From Aquila chrysaetos chrysaetos (taxonomy: Eukaryota; Chordata; Aves; Accipitriformes; Accipitridae), in the NCBI RefSeq assembly GCF_900496995.4, contig NC_044009.1, positions 45,407,505-45,471,504 on the forward strand: a DNA stretch of 64,000 nucleotides, read 5' to 3'. The notes beneath the pieces are model-generated. The model saw only the letters and a program-made list of their open reading frames with translations. It made no database searches and was not told the DNA's origin. Made by a program: the position numbers and the translations under genes. Positions within the stretch are counted from its first letter, which is position 1. Each line of letters opens with the position of its first letter. This document shows, piece by piece, positions 48,971 through 63,500 of this stretch.

Positions 48971-51900
48971 CTGTAATAAGTGGGGGAAATATTAGAAACA
49001 TATTTCTTATAAAGTTATCCTACTGTACACCATTAATTACCGTCTTTCCAAAGTTCACAGGGTTAAAGGAAATAGTTAGATGCTTAAAATCTCTTATCAT
49101 TAAATAGAACATTAATATCCATTTTAGGATAAATCATAACTTTAATGATTCTGCTGAGACAAACAGGACTCCATTTACAAAACAGTTAAGTGCTATTAAC
49201 GTTGTAAGTAGCAGATCCTGGGTATGCATGTGTTAAGCATCTCCAGCATCTTCACAGTAATTTACATCTTCTCCTTTAAGAATACTTTGGGGGCTACATT
49301 TAAATGGGTATTTGTTTAAGTAGAGTTTGGAGTCTGCTAAAAAAAAAAAGGAGCATAGACCTGTTCAGAGGAGAAAACAGCATTTTCCATAAATTACTGA
49401 CGCAAATGAAACTTGCTAGAGAATAACCTCACATTTTGCATGTGTAAGCCTATTGATTTCCACAGACCCAAACTCTCTCTAATAGACAAGAAAGCAACAA
49501 GACAGGAAATTATACTGAACTGGGCCAATCCCCACAGACGAGAATCAATCAGATATCGGCCAGGCCTACTCGGAGAAGTGTTGTAATTCTGCGGGAACAC
49601 TGGACGATGTATTAGCACATTATATTAAAAACGCACAGTAGGATTATACAAGAGTAATTTTATCCCTTTGTTAGCTACTGGTATTTTCAATCAGAGATCT
49701 GACCAAGGAATAGTTAGGGAACTGCTTAGGGAGCAGTTCAATAAAAATGACCTGCCGTTCATACACAGGGTGTTTCAAAATCTGTGTAACTAACTCCTCT
49801 TACAGATAACATCATCACAGAAATATAACATTCAACATTTTATAGGACTCTCAGAGAGGCAAGATGCAAGAATTCTGAGATATGCTGTCAGAGTGCAAGC
49901 CATTCCTCATTTTTGGTGTTACCATCAGATAGCAAAGCCTGAATCAGTAAATTACTGTCAATCCAAGACATCAATATTTTGGTTTAGATAGAAAATGAAA
50001 TGGTATTTTAAGCACATTGAAAATATAGCATGGCTGGATAGATGTATGGATGATGTGTGTCATTACGTAGGCAGTTTTAAACAGTCATCAGAATTCTTTG
50101 AAGAATTCAAGTTTCAAGTAAGTCAAATGTTGTGCATGCTGTGCTGCTTATACTTGGAAATCTTGGGCAAGAGGAAGACAAATTGTTACATAGTTCACTT
50201 GCTTGTTTTTATGGCTAGTTAGGTTAAAATCGAAATGCCAGTCCAATGACTGTTTATGTTGTGATCTTGTCATATTTCATAAGCTAACAATGCCTGGATT
50301 AGGTTAGTGTTTTAATCAAATGTTTCAAACAAACTTACGCAAAGCAACAGGAGATGCTAAAGTCTTAGTAAATGAAAATTTTCTGTTTGGTTCATTAATT
50401 AATCTTCCGTCTAAAAGGTTTTAGGGGATGTTATGTTAGATTCTGATTTTAGATGACAGTTAAGGTCTTCAAAATCTGTAATTACAATGTTTTCTGAAAT
50501 AGAGGAATATAACCCTTGGTAACGGGAACAAACACACATTTAGGACCCTTCAATAGAAATTCTCCTCAATTTCAGCTTAAAATGTTCTTCCCTTTGCCCT
50601 CATTTAAAATGTTACACACTATCACTGAAACAGTTGTTTTACTTCTCTGTAGGCCAGATGAGAAAATTCTCGGACATGGCATCAATAACATACATATTAG
50701 CACTTTTTGCTCTTCAGAGTACTAAACCTAAAATACCTTATTATTTGACAGACTAAATGATTTTTCTTTGTGTATATTTTTCCCACTTCGCAGCTTTTCT
50801 TTAGATAAATTGAATGTGGCTACTTGGCGCAGACTTGTGTCTGCAAGAAGTCGATACTGGTGTTAGTAAGGTCTATGATAAAACTTTTATTGATTCAAAT
50901 GGAGCCAATTTCAACTCTCGGGTAGGAGGAGCAGAGACACCTGGAGTATTTGCTGCACAGAGCAGTCCAGATGAAGTATCAAAGTAAGAGTAGGATCTTT
51001 GGCTGGCTGAAGGATAGAGTTAAACCACAGGACAGACTGGAGTGAATTCAGTGGTATATTCTGCATATATGTAGTATCAATAATTTATTATACCCTACAA
51101 GCACAACCTAGACTACAGTCCTACTTTAATCACACCCTAGTTTCTCATTTAATATAAGGCTAACAGTTTATACAATACATTAGAGAAACTGCAGGGAACA
51201 AAAGTATTCTCTACAAATTTTAAGCAAAATCATTGAATCAAATGAAACTGGAAGTGAACTGAAGTGAAGCCCATCAGTGAAACCCACTGGCAAAAGATAC
51301 ACAGAGTAGTGAACGGTACATCTACAATACATCAAGAATTAAAAGAAAAACTAATCCTAAAAGTTGCTGTAGCAAAATTTATTCCTAAAATAGAGACAGA
51401 ATTCAGAAATAAGTTACGGATATTTTTTGGACATACAGTTGTCCTTTTCAGATGTCTTAATGCCCAGTTACATCCTTCTGCAAAAAAAAAATAATAAGCT
51501 TTTCCTTTCTTTAACACATTACTGCAATAGTACGCAAATATGCAAAGGTAATGCTCATGTGATGTGGGAAGTAATACTTTGCGTTTTTTCATTTGATGTA
51601 GGTGTAATCTCTTTGGCTACAATACACTGGTTTAGGCCACCTATTGCTAATTTTATGATCAGCTAAGAACGCGGGGTCATCTGGATGGGACTCTAGGACG
51701 GGACCTAGGGGATAATACTCTGGAACCGTACTCAGATATCAGATGTACAATATGTACAATATAATCGTATCTCAAGATTTTATTAGTACAGCTGCACTTA
51801 AATCTGTTAAATTTTCTGTTAAATTCTATATGGAATAAAAATATATTTGTAGTTAGACAGTTAAAATGTGATATTCTAGTCCTTGACACATAGAGGAAAA

Positions 51901-54900
51901 CTCATTCACAGCCTGAGCTCCGTGAGCAAAAATAAAGAAAACTTTAAGCAGAGATATTAATGTAAGAATCTGCATAATCAAAAAATCATTTTCTCCCACA
52001 GTAACAAAATTATGTACATTCCTAGAGTTGAAAATCACTGATAATTTCTTTAAAATTGGTGTGCCAGAACAAATGTTACCGCAAGTTCTTTAAGAATTTT
52101 TTTCTCTAGTTACTATAGATACATTTTGGAAAAAATTACCAAAGAGTATTTATTTAGATTCATCCTTAATTAAGTTTCTTATTTTTCATGTCAGTCACAA
52201 CAGCTGCTAGATGAATCAAAAGGCAAAACCAAAGCAACTATTATTAGAATTTGTTTGATAAATTGCGTATGTGGTTAAGTAGTGGCTTTGGCTTTGTTCA
52301 TGTAGATTTGTTACTGACTTCAGCAGACTCACAGATGTAACAAAGAACAAGGGTTAGCCCAAAGATGTTAGTATTGTGCACTTTAAAGTAATTAGTTCAT
52401 TAATGCATTTGAGAGTCACACTAATGTGAATGAGTAGCTTTTCCTGCAGATAGGAACATTTGGCGGCAGATCAGATGTGTTTTGTATCCACGAGAATTGG
52501 ATGAGGTTCGGTAATAGTGTAGAGAGCACCTCACCTCTAAGTCATGGGTTCCAATGAAATCTTTCCTGTATTAGTAGTGACCTTCTGCATAATTAACAGG
52601 TGGTTTTATCACCACATGAAAAACAAGGACTTGGTGATTTTATTCAGTGTTGCTAGAAGAGCTAAGATGGGACCAACAGTATGTGCTTGCTCTCACACAG
52701 GATTCTTCTCAGAAGTCATACTTGAAGGCATTTCAGCCTGAAGGTGTTGACTTTGCTGCTGACTATTCTGCATCTGTTCTACGAATAAACAAGGTGTCTG
52801 CTGCATTCGGTGTGGTCACTATATGCTTTCCTAAGTATTAAGGGAAAAGATAAAAACATGTAGTCACAGATTTTGGTCTAAGCAAAATAAAAAAAAGGCT
52901 CAGTGCAGAAAAGGACTGTGATTTTCACAGTGCCTCTGTAAAAGCACTGGCCCATCATCCTAAAGCAGATCAATGGATAGCTTGTTTTACTTATACTAAC
53001 TCTACTTTTGGTATAGAAAATCCATACTGGTATAGCCTTAGGGCATGGGGAGCATTTGTTGTTCTACTCTGTGTAAGTGGAGAGCTTCCCACCACTGGAA
53101 TTTCTTAGCTAGTCAGTATGGGGTGCTTTATACCACCTGAGAGCAATGACTACTTGTCAGAAGAGGAGAAACTCTATGTGACGTAATACAGACATTCATC
53201 ACAAGTCACGTCACTTTAAAATAAACTCATGAGTCATAAATCAGAGTAATGTTTCCTTGTTGGCAACATCCTAAAGGGAATAACTAAACCCATTAGTGAT
53301 ATAATAAAATCTGGCATGTCACTTCAAGCACAGCAAATTAGGAAAACAAAACTAGCCTGCAGTTACACTGATACATTATAAATAGGTGTTACTTCTACAT
53401 TAATACATCACATTAGATTTTTTTCAAACTTTAAAAATGAGAGGTTACATGTGGGTAGAATGCATTTTCAGTGCTGTGTGATCAAGGACTAGCCACAGCT
53501 GTAGCTGTTCTGAATGGCACAAAGGCTCTGCAGGTCGAACAGGAAGGAGCGGGGAAGGATGGGCTGGTTCATAGGTACAAAGGACCCCACAGCTGGCATG
53601 CAGGAAGGAATGCAACGGCAAGTCCATTTCTTCTATACGGTAACACGCAGAAGCTCTGATGGCCTGGAGGTCAGGCTATGCTTATAAGGCACGCCAGAGC
53701 CCAGAATTAGCAACGAACCATTCTGCAGGATATTTTCCAGCTGTCTAAGTTTAGTTAACCAGCACTTTAAAGGGCTCAGAATCAGTTACACACAAGAATA
53801 AAATGAACTTTATTTATGTCTCTCATGCACTGGGCAATTTAGTTTTTAGATTAACACAAAAGCAAGAAGGGCATTGCTTCAAGTGAAGTATAACTGCAGA
53901 ACACTATTGGGTAAAAACAACTAAATTGCTATGAGAATTAAATATAGATCAACAAAATCAATACTTAATTGTATAACTCAAGGTCTTTCATTTCAGATCT
54001 GATCTCTAATAGGAGATACAAAGTATGTTCACTTTTTATTTTTTTAGTTATTATTTAAAACTTTATTGTGAAAGAAAACAATTTTCTAGATTTTTACCTT
54101 TTTAAAAATTGTTAATTACTTTGTCTGTATGTGTTCAAGGTAAACTTGATCCCCCAACGCCACTTTTTCTTATTTTAAATTCAGTGTTTTACCAATTTAG
54201 ATATCCTCTAGTCCTACAATTGCTTTGTATTTATGACACAGGGGGCCTAAGTGGGATATGCAGTTGCAGCATTACAGAGGTTGCTCATATATAACCTGTT
54301 TAGTAGGACATTTTTAATAAGTTCACAGCTTCTTGTAAAATAGGTGTGTTGAGATACAGAGCAGTACTCTGATCAAAGATATACTGGTGTAATCAGAAGT
54401 AACTTCTCACTGAATTCAGTGGTGTTACACGACCAGTTTGCAGCAGAAAGGTGTAACGTGAAAAGGGTTGGTTTTGAACTACCAGGTAATAGCTTTCATC
54501 AGCTAGCCAGGACAGAATGCAATGGTAGACTCTCTGTGGAACGTGAAGAATCTCCAGATCTCATTTAACATCAGGTGGACAGGTAACACTCTGCACTGAA
54601 AATAGCTGTACAGTCACAGCCAGGAAACTACAAAGGTGAAAGCTGTAACTGCATGACCTCTGCTGTATTACAGCTGAGCTAAAAATGTGATGTTTGAACT
54701 TCTTTCTCTTTAAAGCATAACCTTAAATAATAAGATAAGCCTTGCTCTCCCTTGTATATTGTCAGAAGCTTTCATCTGTTTTCTGGACTGACAGTAAAAT
54801 AATTTCTGAAATAATGAATCACTTTTCTTTTTTCTACTTGAGCAGAAATCCCATGATTATTTGCTGTAGCAGAAAATGACATTCTCAAAGATACACCATC

Positions 54901-57003
54901 AGATTTTCAAGATAAACAATAAGTGCCAGTTTCTTTTCTTGGGAAGAAATGCATTGATATGAAGTATTTTTAAGTTCATTAGTCTGTTCAGCAGTTTATA
55001 GGAAAGCCATATATACATAGGTACGTAACATCCAATTATGGCATTACGGGTAATACAACAATGACAACAGAACCAAAGCTTGCCTACTGTGTTTAAGAGT
55101 GTAACAATCTGCAAATAGATTTTAGTATCACAAGGACAGCATTTCTGATGATCCTGAATTGTAAGTAAATTACTTCAGAGGAAATAAAGCTGATTAGCAT
55201 GAACTGTGTATGATTCATAACTGCAGATCTGGACAAAGCAGCTATCACTTAACAAATAGGTAACTGAGGGAGTTGAGACTTAACGTTGTCTATAGCTTGA
55301 ATTCTTGCATGGTTTAGGAGATAAAAGATAGTTTAGTGAATTGAGCCTTATGCTTTCAAAAGCATAATTTTCATAAAATGATGAGATGTCTAGGTACATT
55401 CAGCACTCTAATGCCAAGAATATCATCCTCATAATTTACAAAGTATATGATTATTTTGTTGATATGACAAGACTGTTTGACCTGATTAGGTATCTACCAA
55501 TCCTCTCTGAATTTCTACGTAATTTAATAAACCACAATTTTCAGGTCCCAGTTTCCAGGTCAGGTAAATCTAGCTTTTTACCTTCTGCTCAGTTATGAAC
55601 TGGATGCCACAAATGTGGTTGTTTTCCCATAGCGCCTCAGAATGGCCACTGGCTGCATCAACTGTGCATGGACAAAATGTATTTAAAATGGAATAAGAAA
55701 ATGTAATTCTAAGTGGCAACACCTTGGAAAATGGTCACAATGCAGGTCCTCAGTCAAGTGTGTTGAGGGGATTTATTACAAGGAAAAGCAATTAAACACA
55801 AGTACTTTCTCCAGAAGGTAAAGCAGGGCCTCACTCCGTTCACATTGGTAGAATCACCAATTTTGCTTCTCACAGAGGGAATCTACCCAATAAAAGCAAT
55901 GCTTACTGCAATGAGAGGCTCATCACAAGGCATTAAGGAAGAAATATTCACGGTGAGAAAGGAAGCTGATACTCAGTTTTTGAATGTGATAGACTGAAAA
56001 TGAACAAGGCATGCATAGGATACACTTTACTTTTCAGAGATCCTTTTAGCTTTACTCGTAGAGGGAGTTAACAAAATTGTTCTGATTTTCTAGTGATGGG
56101 AAAAAAATCACAGTGAAAAAAATTCATACTGAAAGATAAGATTGCTGACAAAGTTCTTGAACTCGACAACCATTTGAAGTTCAATACTATTCTTTGATGG
56201 AATTATGTTGAGGGTTATGTTGCCAGTGATAACTTACCGAATGGTACTGGAACTATGCAGTCCTAAGTAACTTCACTGTTTCAGTCTTCATCAGACTGTG
56301 TTTCACCACACAGCATTTACGTATACAGAGGTTTGTCCTACTGAATGGAAGTTTTCCTTACCTTGATGAAAGTATGGCTGATTGATTGTTTCAATGAAGA
56401 AGGGGCTTTATAAACAAGGGGCTACAACTGTATCCTAGATTAGAGGTTTGGAAGTGGGTTTTTTTATTTTTTCAAATTGGAATACTTACTCAGAACTGAA
56501 TCAAGAAGGGGAAAAAAGTATAGTTCAAGAAAGATTTTTTAAATCTAATACAAAATGTGGCTCTTAAAGAGACAGATTCTATCCCACATTTGACCGTAGC
56601 AAAAAATTCCTTTCAAACTCAGTAAATGCAGGATCATACTCATACAACATACAATCTCCCTGACATTTTCAGTAATCGGGGTCATTTTTTCGGTATGGCT
56701 GAACTATTCTCAGACTACTGTTCCTTAGTATTAGCTGTGCTCTTACCTGTCTTCAACTTCCACCTTTGGCTTTTTTCAACAAGACTATTTATTTTGGTAA
56801 TTACAGAGACACTTATCCTCTCACTCTCTAGTGATGTCTGAGTTCCTGGCCTGTAATGTCTGTATGTCAGTCACCCAGCGTACTGATGGAAAACGGAACT
56901 GCACTTCAAGAATGTACTGCAAATGGTAATTGGTGGTGGGTAATGATTTTCCACACTGGTAATTCTCTCTTTTGAGTACGGGACTAGCGTCACTTCAGGT
57001 TAG
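48971..57003 (-). other. NCKAP5: Presumed NCKAP5 intron, first part
   Basis: No further coding exon, RNA gene or recognisable transposable element. It is assigned to NCKAP5 because the last exon begins at a splice acceptor at 48971. Several short ORFs occur in both directions at the density expected by chance. A 64-codon + ORF at 52647-52841 has somewhat protein-like composition but no family match and no splice support. Confidence 0.55.
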
Positions 57004-57549
57004 CCTGTGACTATCCAAGGTACATCAGCTGACCTAAGGGCAAAAAGACAGAAGCAGCAGATAGAGAAGGAGCAATGTTATGTGGCAGCATCAAGAGCAA
57101 ATCAGCAGTATGAAGAAACCATGCAGAAATAATTCTCCCAGCTATGAAAACTGGCTTGTTGTACGCACTAAGAGGGCTACGCTGTCTGCAGGGGAGTTCA
57201 AAGAGTATGAATCTCTGCTGGAAGACCTGCAGAGGAAAGAAAGGGAATGTCCCGTCTTAGAAGTTTTAAAGAAGATTCATAGAGGTCATTTGAACAGAGG
57301 AGTGAGCTCCACAGCAAAGTTTTCTCATTTTTAGCCTCTGAGGAGGACAGCTGGGAAGAGACAAACAATCTTTCCAGACCCATCAGTCCACCTCTGCGTG
57401 ACTGCATGTTTAGCCGCTGTGGAGGTAGCCTTCATGTTCGCATACACAGTGCACACACATCAGAACGATACCTCTTCCAAGCTCTCACCAAGCAGAAATA
57501 CAGAGGTGATAATTTTCACATTTGGAAGCAGGATCGCCTTTATTCTTAA
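57004..57549 (+). pseudogene. Possible gene fossil: three adjoining open segments in shifting frames
   Basis: Three successive open stretches follow one another on the + strand in different frames. Segment a (57004-57129, stop 57130-57132) is rich in Lys, Gln and Glu (AKRQKQQIEKEQ), coiled-coil-like. Segment b (about 57110-57331, stop 57332-57334) contains FKEYESLLEDLQRKER and VLKKIHRGHLNRG. Segment c (57334-57546, stop 57547-57549) contains EEDSWEETNNL and ends IWKQDRLYS. One-base shifts join a to b and b to c; the second is at a T run. This looks like a decayed coding sequence, perhaps a retrocopy, but I do not recognise the parent, and ORFs of 60-85 codons also arise by chance. No poly(A) tail is visible. 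Confidence 0.3.
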
Positions 57550-60500
57550 AAAATTCTGAATTAGCATGCTTAAACCCCACCCCAACAAAACAGTTTATTT
57601 TAGGAGCCTCAAATCGTCATTTTCCTTTCCACTCCAGTTCTTAAACAACTATCTACATATCCCATTTTTCTTACCTTTAATGAATCTAACCAAAACCCAA
57701 TGGCCTTTAGGTGTGCCCTCCTCTGTAAGGATGTGGATACCACCTTCCCTAAGGGAGGGCTAGGGGATGCGGCTAGGCAATCGTGCCACATGTTGCACGG
57801 GTTAAGTGCTCCTGGAGGCAGCAGAGGAAGAGGCTGTAGCCCAGGTTGCCTTCCCAGTAAACCTGCTGCAGCCTGAACTATGTGCATACTGCTTTCTGAC
57901 CCTGTGCAATGAGACTACTCGAGTTCCTTTGTAATCAGAGAAAACTGGGACAGGGTAGATGCAAACAATGATGCTGGTTACATGACTGCACTTGCCACCT
58001 CTTCAGCTGACATTATGATCTGCACAATTTTCAATAATGATTCAAGCAAAGCATGAATTGCAGAATGGAAACCTATGTTTAAGTTCATCTGCCATCATAT
58101 CCTACATAACAGTACAGTTATTTACATGTACTTTCTAAATTTATGCAAACAATTTATCTTTGCTGTAGGGCAGAATATTTTGAGGGACAGAGGCACAACA
58201 TGCACAAAAATCTGAGCAAGAGTTTCAGATACAAGCTGCAGAATGAAATTAAAGTAGAAGGATAAATCCTCTCTTCCAATTTTTAGTTCATTTCAGTACA
58301 CCAAGTTGTATCAATAAAGAGCCCATAGTATAAGTCAGCTAGAAAATAAATGCTATGAAGGATGTTCCATTTTATGTCGTTTGAATTTGATTAGTGATTA
58401 GTCTTGGCGGTTAAACCACATGGGAACAGTAATCAAGGTTTCTCTACTGCGGTTCTGTAGCAACTGGAAAACACTGTTGGCTCATGTCCTATACCATGAT
58501 GGGATATTAACCTAAAATCTAATTAATCTATGAATGAATTACGGTTCTAGAAACATACTATATTAAAATCAATTTTAAGTGAGTTCCTAACAGAAGATAA
58601 GATGAAGAAAAAGCTGTAAAATTACCAGAGGTTGATAAATTCTGTTTACTATGACTGATGATTTTTATGGAGGATAATTTTACAATCCATCAAACTTTTG
58701 TCAGTTCAAGAATCATGCTGCCAAACGTATGCAGTAAATTAATTTTTAAATTTACATATTTATTAAAAATCTTATTGAAAACAGCAGGAAGTAAGCCTTG
58801 TTTGAATAATAAAATAACTTGTTATTCTACTGGAAAGAAAACAAAAAAAACCGACCAACCTTCTATTAAGATGATTTTATAGTAAGGCAATAATTATAAA
58901 CAGCTACATGAATTAGTTAACCAAACAATGTATTAAATAGCCAACCCAAAATTAATCACGAATTAAAAAAAACTGTTGGAAGATAATCAAGTAAAAAATG
59001 TAATTTAAAAGCTGAGAAATTCATGGCTGAGTTTCAGATGTGCTTGAGGACATGTTTGTTAACTCAGGCCCATTGGCAGGAGCTCCCAGATTTCCTGTGA
59101 AAGCATGGGGAGCTGCAGGTGTCTGCCTGCACGGCTTCCCCACTCAAGGTGCTGAAGAGGAAAGGAGCGTTTGCAATCTTCTTGTGCATGTGGCCACACG
59201 AACGTGCCCAGTGTGATGTGCTGCTGGCTCAGGAAATCATTCTGTGACCCAAGCCTATGTTTATTCTCACAGGACAGAAGTCCACTGTAAGAAGGTGTTA
59301 CAGCTGCGTCCTGGGTGCCTCCTGCTAAAAGCTGAGCAAGAACCACAGAAACGTCAGCTGAACAAGGGAGTAAACAGAGACAAAAAAGGAGCAAAGACCA
59401 CAGCACGTGGTAGGATGGGGCGTAACCCGTGAGGGGAGTAAGAACTACTTCCCCACCGTTTATACAAGGAAGGATGAAGAAGCGTGCCAAAATGGTGGAA
59501 CGCACCGCGATAGGATCTGAGGCAAGTAAGGCACCTCAGAGACCAGCCGAGCAGAGTTCTTGGCTCTGTCTACCTGCAAGGCCTCATTTCAACGTCACCC
59601 ATCAGTTATGTTACAAAGGTTTTCTGCCTCACCTTCGACAAAGTACTCCATTGCTGTGATTCCTGTGCTGCCCATATCCCACAGACATGCTCCTGGTATC
59701 AAAAGAGCACTGGAGCCAGGTGTCATGTCCTCTTAGTGTCCTTCTCTGGTCTCACCTCCACAATTGCTGCATTTTTCTATGACCACTACCACTGCTGGGG
59801 CCAGCCATTCCCACCCCTTAAAACACCTACTTTGTGTATACAAAATAAATAAACCATCCTGCCTGCCTCCATCAGAAACAAGACTTGCGTAACGATAACA
59901 ATTGTGCTTCCTCGCTCAGCCCTCTCACTTGTCTCCTGAGAGGCTGCGGTCAAGGAACAGGCCGTCGCATTTGATTTATGGATTATGGAGTACCTGGTGT
60001 ATGTTCAAGTACTGCCGCATGCCTGGTACCTGAGAGAATCTGTGTCATTTGGGGCGTCTGCCACGGTTACCAGGAGAAAGCACTATGTCTGTGCTCATGG
60101 TGACAACTCCGAGAACAGAAACAGGCTACGATTAGATTTAATAATTTAGCCAGTGGACTAAAATATATCTTGATGGAAAAAATATAGATTGTAACTAATC
60201 TCATGTTTACCAGACAACTCAAGGATACAGTCCTGGGCTGTGACTCAGTAACTGTGTGGATTAATCGAAAAGGAAATGAGAGAGACAGGGCTACCTGCAG
60301 GGAATAGGCAATTCACGTCATAAATGCAGATTGTAGATGATATTCCTTTGCCCAGCTCTAAAGGATGATCAAAAAGAAACATTGCAAATTAAGCAGAGTA
60401 ATGCTGGGCACCAAGACGACCACTGCTGGAGATGCAGATGGAAGTTCCTACAGCCAGGAGATTTATGATGTTTATGAAGTTCAACTTGCCTCCTCACAAA

Positions 60501-63500
60501 ATTAAAGCAGTGATATACTTTTTGATTAATACACATATAATTTGGCTGTGATCCAAGGGGAATTTTAGTTAATTTATGGGTTTAGATTTGTTTGCTTCAT
60601 CTTTTCGACCCAAGTACATCTGTTTCTGGTCATGAGAACCTCTACCCTACTTTGTGGTTCAGCCAGGCATACAAAAGGTCTCTCACTTGGATCTGCTAAG
60701 AAACATTAGCGGTTGCAAACCCTCTGTGAGGGGCACAGCCTCGAAACAGAGAGGAGTCAAGGACAAGTGTGCTGGACAGACCTTTGCCTTTCCACCTTTG
60801 CCTTCCCTGGATACCAGCAAGGTTCAGATTAAGCTGCTAACAGGATCTAAAAGGCTGGTAAACATTTGCGCTGAGTCCACCTGGGCTATAAAAGGCCCCT
60901 CTTAGAACGTGAGGTGTTATTCTGACATGGCTTTGGAGGCTTTTTCAGAGAAAGGAAGCGCAGTGAAAATATATATTGGAAATCCCAGTTCTGTGGGGTC
61001 TGACCCCCCTATCTGGCTGTGAGAAAACCTTTGTTGGAAATGATCAAAGAAGGAATTTGGTGTGAGGAACCAGAACAGGCTCCTGTTCCCACAGTGGGCT
61101 TCCTGCAGTGACAGAATAATGTAGTATTTTTTTTATTGATTTTTGCTACAATTTGTGTATAAATAAAGAAATGTGTACGTGAAGTGATAGCCAGCTGCAT
61201 GAATGGATTTGTTGGACAAATGCTTTAGAAGATTTATTGACCTTAGCAATACAGAAGTGTTACTGCAGTACTAATGCTGCAAACTGTCCTGAGATACTGG
61301 TAACATAGAATATGTTCCTACGCCTAAAATAAAGATTATAATATTGTTAATATAATAGGCCACTAGGAGGACTAAAATACAACTGGAATTCATGCAGACA
61401 CATTGTAGAGCTAAAATGCACTCATTTTTTGAATGACCAAAGATGATACAAACAGGAAATTTGGATAAAAATACAGAATAAAGCAGTTCCCAGGCCCTAC
61501 TAGCGAATGAATAATTTGAAAAGTGTTGCTGGAAATGAACACGCATTTGATATTTATTGGTATAGAAAAAAAATAATCTTTAAAGTGTTGATTTCTTTGA
61601 TATTTTAGATTATTCAGGATTCAAATACTTGTAAGAATGGAATAAAAATTTCCTCCATGTGCAGATGCTGTTAGGAGCCCTGCATGGACAGCAGGACTGC
61701 TGAAGGCGGTATAGTTCTGCTCATGCAAAACTCTGCAGGATCAGGGTGTGAATTCGCTTCTGACATTCTGAAAATTCCTCAGCAGAGGGGCAATGTGTTT
61801 GTGGTTAGCCCTTGTAATGCAAGATCCCATCTTGAGTAAGAATGCTTGATGAGAATATTAAGTGATAATGATTATTTGCTTAGCACTGCTATGGGGCCTT
61901 CAAAGCCCCCAAAGCAGCCTGCTAACAGTACTGGATTAAATTGCAAATGCAGCTGGAAGGTATTATTTTATTCTTTATTTAAAAATGGGGAATTCAATAG
62001 CAAGAGAGTTTCAGCAACTTGGACAGTCAGCCAGAACATCACCCTGATCTCCACAGTCCTGCACTCTTAACTGCTAAGCTTTTTGTCACTGTTTGAGTAT
62101 TTCTTTCTTTGCAGGCAAAAAATTCTCCATGGAAAGACAGAGGCCTGTATCATTCTCACTAGAGAGCATCTGAAATGCTCTTCAACATACAAGACCTGGC
62201 ATTTTATTCAGTGTATATGGTAGTTAATCAAATGTTTTGCACTGACTTCAGTAGACTTTGGATCAGACTCTTGATGCATTAGAGAGATAAATTATTTAAC
62301 TTACTGAGTTCCCCTAGAAACAAAATATTGAGCTGCAAACAAAGCTAACAAACACCAAATGGGATACCATCTGCTGCAATGAACAGAACATGACCAGTTT
62401 CCCCCATGCTTGAGATTCTTCCAAAATACAATCTGAAATAGGTTTGTTAAACTCCCAACTGTCTCACAAAATTGGCTTAGCACAGGTTAGCAAATGCTAA
62501 TGCCACCAGCAACAGCAAGCCAGACTCTGATATATCAATTGGAACTGTCTACGATTTTATGTCTATTGGACTGCCCTGTGTAAAAGCTCAGGAGTTTTCT
62601 GCTATCCAGAGCCTATGGAGCCTATGGAGATGTTTCTGTTCACAACCTGTGTCCTAGCACCTGTGGACACCGAGCAGTTTCTGTCCCTGAGTAAATATGA
62701 ATGGTAATTACCTATATAATGATGCTTTCATAAATCTGTGTTCTTCTATCCTTTGACATCCAGACGCCATGCCTTACAACCTTCTGGAAGAACAGGATAT
62801 GGAGGCAAAAGAAGCTCTATCTCCCACAGGAATGGAAGGACATGCCTGAAATCCCAAGTCCAGAGCATTCCCTACTTGGTATCGAAGTTTTTGGCTGTGG
62901 TGGAGAGCATGTGGGTTCCCACTTTCACAGGGACAGAAAGACACTGCTGAGCTAAATGGAGTGCATGTGACAGTAGTGGGTGCCATCAACATTAGCCCCC
63001 TTTCCACTTAGAAAACATACAAATTGAGCAACCAAGTAGTTTTTGTGTAATGTGAGGAAAAAAAGCCCAAGTGTATTTGCCTTGTGGAACAAGACAAGAA
63101 GATAAATGTCTTCATACTTCTATTTCCTACATAGCCAGACATTTCATCTTCTAGTATAACCGCTATAAGTGATGAAACTACCATGAACAAACAGCACCTC
63201 CAAAGACTATTCAGTCTTTAGCAGTTAACCAGAAAAGCTACAGCTCTCCACATTATGCAGCTCTTTTAGATGGTGACTGCTGTTTTTTGGCTTGCTCTGC
63301 TGTCTCTGTTTTCACCACTGTGCTGCTAATGATGTCATAATACAGAATCCATGTTTTTACAATGGATTTTATTTATAGAAATGCTGTATTATAAATGTTG
63401 AACTCTCTGGTACCCTGGCTTATTATAGTGGTTCTCAGAAGCATGAAAAGAAAGGATGGTGTTCCAATAATAGTAATAATAAAAATATTTTGTAAAATGA

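Noticed and set aside
48518..48995. Plus-strand ORFs of 77-91 codons
   Set aside because: They are antisense shadows of the NCKAP5 last exon and its 3' UTR.
52647..52841. 64-codon + ORF with protein-like composition
   Set aside because: No family match, no splice sites in phase, and many ORFs of this length occur by chance in the window.
59059..59505. 148-codon minus ORF in the presumed NCKAP5 intron
   Set aside because: No recognisable domain, no splice support in a consistent phase, and it does not resemble NCKAP5. Kept out as probable chance.
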